Assembly (NCBI RefSeq): GCF_020073745.1
Contig: NZ_JAIRAU010000037.1
Span: 22,573 to 86,572, forward strand
Length of the DNA stretch: 64,000 bases
Origin: Nannocystis pusilla
GTDB lineage: Bacteria > Myxococcota_A > Polyangia > Nannocystales > Nannocystaceae
Direction of reading: 5' to 3'
The notes beneath the pieces were generated by a model. That model worked only from the letters and a program-made list of their open reading frames with translations, had not been told where the DNA came from and ran no database searches. Shown piece after piece: positions 53,807 to 61,948 of this stretch. The stretch's first letter is position 1. Each line of letters begins with the position of its first letter. A program made the position numbers and the translations under genes.

Positions 53807-55441
53807 AATGCAGGCGGGGCTTGCTCGCCGAGTGTTGCTCGGCGTGCGGGCTGTTGCCCGGCTTGCAGGTGTTGCTCGGGCGGACGAGTGCTCGAAGGTG
53901 GTCTGTACATGCTCGCCGTGCCACGTCATGAAGTGAACTGAGGGCGGCCTGAGGCTCGTCGGCGGAGGAAACGCCGATGAACGACGAAGAGCGAGAGGTC
54001 CGGGCTGCGCTGCGGGAGCGCCTGGGTGACAACGAAAAAGAGATTCGGCTGATGCTCGGCCGGTACGAGGGCCGCCACCTGACGATCCGTGGGTTCTTTC
54101 GCAAATGGCTGGAGGCCCGTCTGGCGGAGCAGGCGGGATGGATGCTCGACTACATCGATGTGGCGCTGATCGCCGATACCGCGGTGGCGCTCGGCCGCGT
54201 CGTAACGATGGAGGCAGCGCCGGGCTCTGCAAGCCGGCCGGGCCTGTACGTGTTCTTGTACAAGCCGTAGGCCGTCGCGGGCCGCGCTGACCGCCCGCGG
54301 GCCTGTGCCCGCGGGCGAATTCTTGGGGCAAGACGGCGGTCCCCGGCTCGCGCCGCGCCGCGCGAGCAGTGAATCGCAGATACTCCTCCGGATCGACGTC
54401 GCAGAGGATGCAGGTCTCGATCAGCGTGTAGAAGATCGCCGCGACCTGGGTCCCGCGCACCGATCTCGACCCGTAGTGATTCTTGCGCCCGATGACCATG
54501 CCACGCAGCGCGCGCTCGGTGCGATTGTTGCTGAGCGGGATCAGCGGATCGTCGAGAAACGCCGTCAGGCCGGTCCAGTTGCCCAGGAGGTAGCCGATCG
54601 CATCGGCGAGCGCGCTGCGCGGGAGCGCCGTCTGCTGCCCGGTCCACGCCTTGAGCCTCTCGGTGAGCGTCCGCGATTCGGTGTCACGCCGCAGCCGGCG
54701 GAGCTCGAGCGCGACGATCTTTTGCTCGCCCTCGAGGTCGTCGGGCGACGGCAGCTCGCGCTCGATCAGGAACAGCGCGTCGATCATCTCGAGCGCCTGC
54801 CTGGCCGGCTCGGGGTACAAGTTGCGGATCTCGAAGAACTTGCGTCGCGCATGCGCGAAGCAGTGGGCGAGCCGCAGCCGACCCTGGCTGCCCTTCGCCA
54901 GCGAGCCGTAGGCCCCGTAGGCGTCGCACATCACCACGCCCTCGAACTCGCCGAGCACACCGCGGATCGTCTCGGCCGAGCGGCTCGGCTCGAGCATGTA
55001 CCAGGCGGCATCGTGGGTCGTCAGGCACCAGACCCACCACTTCTTGCTGCTGTCCTTCTGCATCAGCCGCCAGTGCGTCTCGTCGGCGCCGATGACGTCG
55101 TCGCCCAGGACGTACGCGAGCAGCTTGACGTAGCTGGGCTCGAGGAGCTCGGCGAGCGCGTCCTCCTGATCCCACATCGTCTGCGTCGAGATCTCGAGGC
55201 CCTCGCGCGCCATCTGCCGGCGCTGGCGATCGAGCGGCAGGTGATTCAGCCGCTTGTCGATCTCGAGCGCGATGGCGAAGTCGATCGAATAGCGACCGCC
55301 GGGGATCAGCCGTAGCGGGCCCGGAGCCGTCTTCACCGCCCCGTTGCAGCGACAGCGGTACTTGTGGCGCTTGTGCTTGACGACCACGAATCGCCGCCGC
55401 TCGACCGTGACCTCCTCGGCATCCTCGGTGACCTCGCCCAT
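53684..55441 (-). CDS. IS66-family TnpC transposase, both ends abnormal
   Basis: The conserved part runs from about 55645 to 54320: zinc-finger region (HRLPDDARTCPACNGSLEEM), then DDE_Tnp_IS66 with VIGADETHWRLM, CDAYGAYGSLAKG, HCFAHARRKFF and LIPLSNNRTERALRGMVIGR. Upstream of the ATG at 55441 the same frame continues coding-like (ERDRARKIFGDSSERR) to a stop at 55646 but offers no start codon, so the N-terminal leucine-zipper part appears deleted. Downstream the normal C-terminus (EYLRFTARAARREPG) should stop near 54320. Instead the frame runs on as low-complexity sequence out of the element to 53684. Probably inactive. Confidence 0.75.
   Translation of the reverse strand: MGEVTEDAEEVTVERRRFVVVKHKRHKYRCRCNGAVKTAPGPLRLIPGGRYSIDFAIALEIDKRLNHLPLDRQRRQMAREGLEISTQTMWDQEDALAELLEPSYVKLLAYVLGDDVIGADETHWRLMQKDSSKKWWVWCLTTHDAAWYMLEPSRSAETIRGVLGEFEGVVMCDAYGAYGSLAKGSQGRLRLAHCFAHARRKFFEIRNLYPEPARQALEMIDALFLIERELPSPDDLEGEQKIVALELRRLRRDTESRTLTERLKAWTGQQTALPRSALADAIGYLLGNWTGLTAFLDDPLIPLSNNRTERALRGMVIGRKNHYGSRSVRGTQVAAIFYTLIETCILCDVDPEEYLRFTARAARREPGTAVLPQEFARGHRPAGGQRGPRRPTACTRTRTGPAGLQSPALPPSLRRGRAPPRYRRSAPHRCSRASIPPAPPDGPPAICERTHGSSGGGPRTGRASAESLFRCHPGAPAAQPGPLALRRSSAFPPPTSLRPPSVHFMTWHGEHVQTTFEHSSARATPASRATARTPSNTRRASPACISTPRNGDPDFVEDSSRGELRTRCSPDPHVVRVAGERQYHL
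53977..54270 (+). CDS. Passenger ORF inside the IS66 element
   Basis: A 97-residue frame with a strong GGAGG site 8 bp before the ATG. It is charged and helical at the N-terminus (EEREVRAALRERLGDNEKEI) and contains RYEGRHLTIRGFFRKWLEAR and MLDYIDVALIADTAVALGRV. It lies within the terminal repeats, transcribed toward tnpC, and is separated from it by a strong hairpin. I recognise no family. Passenger genes are known in some IS66 elements. Confidence 0.6.
   Translation: MNDEEREVRAALRERLGDNEKEIRLMLGRYEGRHLTIRGFFRKWLEARLAEQAGWMLDYIDVALIADTAVALGRVVTMEAAPGSASRPGLYVFLYKP
54292..54317. terminator. Bidirectional hairpin between passenger ORF and tnpC
   Basis: A perfect 11-bp stem (CGCCCGCGGGC) with a CTGT loop lies 21 bp after the passenger stop and where tnpC would be expected to end. 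There is no T-run, so it would act as a structural or factor-dependent terminator. The half-stems are themselves palindromic. Confidence 0.6.
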
Positions 55442-55656
55442 CTCCTCGAGCGAGCCGTTGCACGCCGGGCACGTGCGCGCGTCGTCCGGGAGTCGATGAT
55501 GCTCCTCGCGCGTCGGCAGCTTCAGCTGCGGCGTGGGCCCGTGCCCTGTCTTCGGCTGCTTCGGCGGCTCGTCGCCGGGCGGGTGCGGGCTCGGCCGTCG
55601 CTCCGACGAATCGCCGAAGATCTTTCGAGCGCGATCACGCTCCTCTTATGATCCGC

Positions 55657-56031
55657 TCACGCGCGGATGACAAGATCTTTTTCGCTCAGCATCGCCGGTG
55701 CGAGCGGCACCTTGCCGACGAGCTGGCTGCCCTGCAGGAACAGCTCGAGCTCCGGCCGCGTCAGCGACAACGTCGTCGCGTCCTCGCCTTCCCACAGCGC
55801 CGCGAACCGACCACGGGCGAGCCGCTTGATGTACAGCGTCATGCCCGTGCCGTCGAACTGCAGCACCTTCGCCGTCGTGCGCCGCCGATTCGTGAACAGG
55901 TACAGCGCCCCCGATAGCGGGTCCTCGCCGAGCGCCTGCTGCACGAGTGCGCCGAGGCCCTCGAAGCCCTTGCGCAAGTCGACCGGCCGTCGATACGCGA
56001 ACACCGGCACGCGACCGTGTGCTCCGATCAC
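55657..56031 (-). CDS. IS66 TnpB accessory protein
   Basis: A 124-residue protein from GTG 56031, overlapping the tnpA stop (GTGA). It shows the IS66 Orf2 signature: VPVFAYRRPVDLRKGFEGLG, then LYLFTNRRRTTAKVLQFDGT and MTLYIKRLARGRF. TnpB is needed with TnpA and TnpC for IS66 transposition. The C-terminal LSEKDLVIRA is followed 11 bp later by the damaged tnpC. Confidence 0.88.
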   Translation of the reverse strand: MIGAHGRVPVFAYRRPVDLRKGFEGLGALVQQALGEDPLSGALYLFTNRRRTTAKVLQFDGTGMTLYIKRLARGRFAALWEGEDATTLSLTRPELELFLQGSQLVGKVPLAPAMLSEKDLVIRA

Positions 56032-56345
56032 GGCAGCCTCCGCACCAGCTCGACGACCTCCGCGACGCTGAGCCCCTCGATCCGCACACCGCCGGCGAGC
56101 ACGACGACGATCTCCCGCGGCGTCGTCGACTCGACCTCGACCTGCACCGGCACGAGCAGCGGCGCCTCGACCTCCTGGCCTCGTGACCACGCGCTCAGGT
56201 CGGCGACTGCCACGCCGATCTCGCTCGCGGCCTGCTCGAGATCCATACCACGCGCCGCCAACCATCGCCAGCGCGCCAGCACCTTCCGCTTGAACCTCTC
56301 GCTCGGCCGCTTCTGCTTCTTCGCCTGCATCGGTCTCACCTCCAC
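56028..56345 (-). CDS. IS66 TnpA protein
   Basis: A 105-residue protein (an ATG at 56330 gives 100). A basic N-terminus with a helix (RFKRKVLARWRWLAARGMDL) and a C-terminal strand pattern VVLAGGVRIEGLSVAEVVEL are typical of IS66 TnpA. Gene order tnpA-tnpB-tnpC with GTGA coupling is canonical. Confidence 0.85.
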   Translation of the reverse strand: MEVRPMQAKKQKRPSERFKRKVLARWRWLAARGMDLEQAASEIGVAVADLSAWSRGQEVEAPLLVPVQVEVESTTPREIVVVLAGGVRIEGLSVAEVVELVRRLP

Positions 56346-56404
56346 GGCGAGACCTCACGCCATTCCGCGCCCGCCCGTCACGACGTGGCACGGCGAGCAT
56401 GTAC

Positions 56405-56970
56405 GGTGGTCTCGCAGGGGCGATGCCTTCGACGGGCTCCGCGTGAGCAGGTCCACGGCGGGCTCGAGGAGCGAAATGGCGCGAAGTCGCCGCGGTGCGG
56501 GGCTTCGCTGGGTGACGGCCGCGCCGGTCGTGACGGGCTCGCTGCGCCAGTTCGGCCGCGACGGCGGCGTTCTTGGCCTCGACGCGGGCGAACGCGTCGG
56601 CGCCGATCGGCACGCGCACCGGAGGGCGGGCAGCGTCGACGTTGACCGGCGGAGCTGCCGGCGGCGACTTGCATGCGGGCTGCACCGGGAGGGTGTCGGC
56701 CGCCGGGGGGTGTTGGCCGGCGTGTGGGCTGTTGCTCCGCGCGGGCGTCGGCGAGGCGGCGGACGCGGGGGCTGTTGGCTTGCGCGCGGGCTGTTGCTCC
56801 GTGCGACGGCGGGGCCCGCCGGGTGTTGGCCGCGCGCGGGCCGTCGGCGAGGCGGGGGGGTGCTGGCTGGCACGCGGGCTGTTCGTAGGTCGGCAGCGCA
56901 CGGGGGACGTAGCGACGGCGCCCCCGGACGGCATCGTCGCCGGGGGCGCCGTCCAGCGACGTGCGCAGGG
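56405..56970. other. Degenerate repeat region between IS66 and integrase
   Basis: After the target duplication, 56413-56680 is open on the minus strand with a coding-like patch (VRVPIGADAFARVEAKNAAV) that may be a gene relic. 56690-56890 is rich in GTGTTGGCC, GCTGTTGCTCC and CGTCGGCGAGGCG, resembling degenerate units of arrays A and B in plus orientation. No intact gene is supported. Confidence 0.4.
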
Positions 56971-58602
56971 CTACATCGGAGCCGAGGTCTCGACCGCGGG
57001 GACGTCGATCGGCGCGGCGCGCCGGCGCGACTCGCCCCGCGGGGGCCGGCGGCCTGGCGCGCGCCCGACCTCGGCCGCCGGCAGCGCGAGGGTGGCCGCG
57101 ATCTGTTGCCAGGTGCCGTCGCTGCACCAGCGCTCGTACCAGCGCCACGCGGTGGTGGCCCTGCCGTACTCGGCGGGGATCTCGCTCCACTTCGCGCTGG
57201 TGTGCAGGACCCAGCGGATCCCGTCCACGGTTCGGCGGAGGTCGGTGCGCGGGCCGCCGCAGGGGCCGCGCGTGCTCTCCACGATCGCCGCGATCGCCTT
57301 CCACTGCGCGTCGCTCATCGGCACGAACGGCGCCGGCGGCAGCGCGGGGACCGGCGTCGCGGCCTCGACGATCCGCTCGGTAGCCTGCTCGAGCCCCTGG
57401 CGGACGACATCGTTCGCCAGGTGGGCGTAGCGCTCGGTCGTCCGCGCCTGCTTGTGGCCCAGCAGCTTGCCGACCGTCGCCAGCGGGACGCCGCTCATCA
57501 GCGCGTCGCTGGCGAAGCTGTGCCGCAGGTCGTGCAGGCGGACGTCCGTCAGGTCGGCGGCCTTGCGGATGTTGTACCAGGTGGCGTTGAGGCCGGTCAG
57601 GCGCGTCCCCTTGGCGGTGCGCAGCACGTATCCGGTGCGCGGGTTGCCGGTCTGGTCGTGAATGTGCTTCAGCAGCGCGAGCACGCGGGCCGACACCGGG
57701 ACCTTCAACTCGCCGGTCTTGGTGTCGGGGATGTTCAGCAGCGAGTGCTGCCAGTCGACCATCGGCCACGTGAGCGTCAGGATCTCGTCGCGGCGGCGGC
57801 CCGTCAGCGCGAGCAGATCGAGCGCCCACACGCTCTGAATCTTCAGATGGCCGCGCCGACCGGCGGGGATCTTGAGGCCCGCCTGGATGACCGCGTGCAG
57901 CCGCTGGCGCTCCTCTGGCGACAGAAAGCGCTCGCGCTTCGGCATCGGGAATAGCCGGCACCCGTGGGCCGGGTTGCGCATGTCGGGGGCGAGCTCCCAA
58001 TCATCGATGATCCGGGCGTACAGGCTGGAGACCACCATGACCATGTTGTTCGCGGCGCCGGGCCGGTCCTTCATCTGGCCGTGCAGCTCCGACACGTCAG
58101 ACCGCTTGATCGTCCGGTAGTCGCGGTCGCCGAGCGGCGGAATGTTCTTCTCCTTGTCGGTGAGACCCGGCAGGATGATCGTCTCGAGCTGATGCCGGTA
58201 CCGTTCGGCTGTACCTGGCTTCAAGTACACGTCGACGTAGGTCCGCACGAACCGCTCGGCGAGCTCGCGGAGCGTGACGATCTGGAACGGTGCCCGTTCC
58301 ACCTGTTTCACTCGTGCGGCCTTGCCCGCGGCCCGTGGGCTCGCCGGCTCATCGTCGTTCGCGTCGGCGGCGACGTCAGCGAGCATCACGGCGGCACGCC
58401 GCCGCGCCTCATCGATCGACAGAGCGGGCCCGAGCAGTCCGATCTTGACCCGGTGATCCTTCCCATCGAAGCGGTAGCGAATCAGCGCAACCTTCTTCCC
58501 GCTGGGCAGAACCCGCAGGATGAACCCGGGGAGCGCATCGCAGGTGACTTCGTACTTCATCGCGCGAGGCTTGCACTCGCGCACAAAGGCAGCAGTGATC
58601 AT
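56971..58602 (-). CDS. Tyrosine recombinase/integrase fused to a DUF4096 (IS5-type) domain
   Basis: A 543-residue protein from ATG 58602 with GGAGGA 7 bp before it. The arm-binding domain is residues 1-90 (LPGFILRVLPSGKKVALIRY). The SAM-like core-binding domain spans about 100-200. The catalytic domain (about 205-395) has the first Arg in TGRRRDEIL, HDLRHSFAS (His-x-x-Arg), LGHKQARTTERYAHL (His and nucleophile Tyr), so the site is complete. The C-terminal segment (MSDAQWKAIAAIVESTRGPC, then WSEIPAEYGRATTAWRWYER) matches DUF4096, the HTH domain that begins IS5-family transposases, without its DDE domain. The fusion is in frame. The N-terminal part is duplicated as a relic at 23296-23495. Confidence 0.88.
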   Translation of the reverse strand: MITAAFVRECKPRAMKYEVTCDALPGFILRVLPSGKKVALIRYRFDGKDHRVKIGLLGPALSIDEARRRAAVMLADVAADANDDEPASPRAAGKAARVKQVERAPFQIVTLRELAERFVRTYVDVYLKPGTAERYRHQLETIILPGLTDKEKNIPPLGDRDYRTIKRSDVSELHGQMKDRPGAANNMVMVVSSLYARIIDDWELAPDMRNPAHGCRLFPMPKRERFLSPEERQRLHAVIQAGLKIPAGRRGHLKIQSVWALDLLALTGRRRDEILTLTWPMVDWQHSLLNIPDTKTGELKVPVSARVLALLKHIHDQTGNPRTGYVLRTAKGTRLTGLNATWYNIRKAADLTDVRLHDLRHSFASDALMSGVPLATVGKLLGHKQARTTERYAHLANDVVRQGLEQATERIVEAATPVPALPPAPFVPMSDAQWKAIAAIVESTRGPCGGPRTDLRRTVDGIRWVLHTSAKWSEIPAEYGRATTAWRWYERWCSDGTWQQIAATLALPAAEVGRAPGRRPPRGESRRRAAPIDVPAVETSAPM

Positions 58603-58648
58603 GACCCTTCCTCCTACCCCCAAATCTTCGAGACAAATTCGAGCCAAG

Positions 58649-58742
58649 CTAGAGCGACTTGGGACCTGTCCCTAATAACATATTCTCGCGCTCAATGGCG
58701 CGCTGGGCGGATCTAGACCACACGTACCGTATTGGTGATGTG
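58649..58742. repeat. Right copy of 94-bp direct repeat (integrase upstream region)
   Basis: It matches 24907-25000 and begins 47 bp upstream of the integrase ATG, with CTAG at 58649-58652 marking the spot occupied by the IS1380 element in the other copy. It may contain the recombination site, since attachment sites often lie next to the integrase gene. Confidence 0.85.
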
Positions 58743-58823
58743 AGACCTGCGCCGATTCCACCTCCGTCAGTCCGGCTCCACGTGCTGCTCGGCCGCGCTG
58801 ACCGCAGGGGCATGTCCTGGAGG

Positions 58824-59813
58824 TCAGGCGGCCAGGCCGGCGTCGGCGCCCAGGCGGCGGGCGAACAGCTCGGCCATGCGGACGGCGTGGTCGGGCTCCG
58901 GCCAGCCGAGCTCGCGCGGGGTGGCGGCGGCGGCCCGGCGCGAGCTGGCGGCGAGGTCGGCCAGGGCGCGGGTCTGGGCGCGGGCGAGGGCGCCGCGCTG
59001 CTCGGGCGTGAGTTGGTCCCACAGCCAGGCGTGGAGGTCCCAGGCCAGCTGCCCGTGGCGCAGCTCGTCGGCGGCGATCCGCGAGAACAGGGCGCGCAGC
59101 TCGAGCGAGCGGGCGTGGGCGGCCTGGTGGGCGGCGACGACGGCGGCGAAGGCCTCGGACACGCAGCCCTCGACGGCGTTGTGCAGGGCCACGGCGAACA
59201 GGTCGTCGGTGGGAGGGTCGGCGCGCGGCGGGACGACCTCGGCGCCGTCGCGGCGAGCGAGGGCCTCGAGCGCCTCGGCGTGGCGGACCTCGTCGACGGC
59301 GGCCTCGCAGCAGCGAGCGACCAGCGGGAAGGGGGCGCGGCGGCGCTGCAGCCAGTCGGCCAGCTCGGAGAAGGCGGTGACGGAGGCGCGCTCGAGGTGG
59401 GCGTGGACGGCGAACCACGCGGCGCGCGAGTCGACGGCGACGTCGGCCTCGACGTGGCCCTGCGGGCGGCGGCCGGTGCAGAACACCCAGGGCGTGTAGG
59501 TGACGGTGCAGGTGATCGAGACCTCGACGTTGGTCGGGTCCCACGGGTCGTCGGGGTTGTCCTCCGGCCCGACGGCCTCGCACGCGTCGACGTTCTCGAC
59601 CTCGCCGTCGACCAGGTTGCGGCAGGCGCTGTCGCACCGCTGGTCGTCGTTGCCGCTGTTGTCGCGGACGTGCGCGAGGGCGTCGCCGTTGACGGTGCCC
59701 TCGAACTCGTCGGTGCGTTCCCCGGGGTCGGGGCAGCAGCCGGCCGCCTCGAGGGCGAGCACGACGGCGGCGACGGCGAGCAGGCGGACGCGGGGAGGAC
59801 GCGAGACGATCAT
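58824..59813 (-). CDS. Ferritin-like di-iron lipoprotein
   Basis: A 329-residue protein. Signal with lipobox (LALEAAGC). A Cys-containing N-terminal region (about 30-115) precedes a four-helix ferritin-like domain (about 130-260). Its ligands are Glu141 (AHLERASVTAFSEL), Glu175-x-x-His178 (DEVRHAE), a Glu at 215 or 220, and Glu250-x-x-His253 (ADELRHGQLAW), the standard carboxylate-bridged di-iron set. The C-terminus is Ala/Arg-rich. Such proteins occur as exported oxidoreductases or iron proteins of unknown role in myxobacteria. Confidence 0.85.
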   Translation of the reverse strand: MIVSRPPRVRLLAVAAVVLALEAAGCCPDPGERTDEFEGTVNGDALAHVRDNSGNDDQRCDSACRNLVDGEVENVDACEAVGPEDNPDDPWDPTNVEVSITCTVTYTPWVFCTGRRPQGHVEADVAVDSRAAWFAVHAHLERASVTAFSELADWLQRRRAPFPLVARCCEAAVDEVRHAEALEALARRDGAEVVPPRADPPTDDLFAVALHNAVEGCVSEAFAAVVAAHQAAHARSLELRALFSRIAADELRHGQLAWDLHAWLWDQLTPEQRGALARAQTRALADLAASSRRAAAATPRELGWPEPDHAVRMAELFARRLGADAGLAA

Positions 59814-59925
59814 GACAGTACTGCCTCTTGCCAGAAATCGAAGCCCAAGGCCGCAAGATGCGGCGGACCCAACTTGACGCAGAGACGTCGATCGTCAAGC
59901 GCGGACGGGGTGTAATGCGCTTACA

Positions 59926-61551
<1,626 letters not shown>

Positions 61552-61948
61552 GGGCGCGGAGACTACATGAGCCGCGCGGCCGGTCCCCCCGCGAGGCCCG
61601 TGCGGAGGTGCACGGCGTGATCGCCGCGAGACGAGAAAGGCCCGTGGAAGCCCGAATTCGCGGTCCTGGAGCCGCTTTGGCCGGCGCGGTCAGGTGCACG
61701 TCTCGACCTCTTCGAGCCTGGTGCGCAGGGCCGCGAGCTCCTCGGGCCCGGCGCCGAGCCTGGCTCGCGACGCCGCGGCGAGGGGGCGCCGGTACGACGG
61801 CTTCATCGGTCGGTGCGCCGGCGCGAGGCGTGAGCCGCAGCGGTCGGTCGGCCCGACGCGAGGCCGGCGAGGCTGAAGCGGGCGCCGAGGCGGACGAGGA
61901 GGCGCCTGACCGAAGAGACAGGGAGGCCGACCGCGCGGCCCTCGGCCA
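61552..61948. other. Intergenic, possible 38-codon ORF
   Basis: Mostly featureless. On the minus strand 61693-61809 encodes MKPSYRRPLAAASRARLGAG and ends EELAALRTRLEEVETCT, which has protein-like composition just after the kinase, but there is no family or strong ribosome site. Confidence 0.25.

Larger units (their letters stand above)
53905..56404 (-). mobile_element. IS66-family insertion sequence (2500 bp) with perfect 8-bp target duplication
   Basis: Terminal inverted repeats GTACATGCTCGCCGTGCCAC (22 bp matching) lie at 53905 and, inverted, ending at 56404. Both sides are flanked by GGTGGTCT (53897-53904 and 56405-56412), the 8-bp duplication expected for IS66. It carries tnpA, tnpB and a damaged tnpC on the minus strand, plus a small convergent ORF near the other end. 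Confidence 0.93.

Noticed and set aside
55657..56934. One 425-residue protein covering tnpB and sequence to its right
   Set aside because: The frame is open by composition across the IS end; the tnpB similarity starts at the GTG overlapping the tnpA stop.
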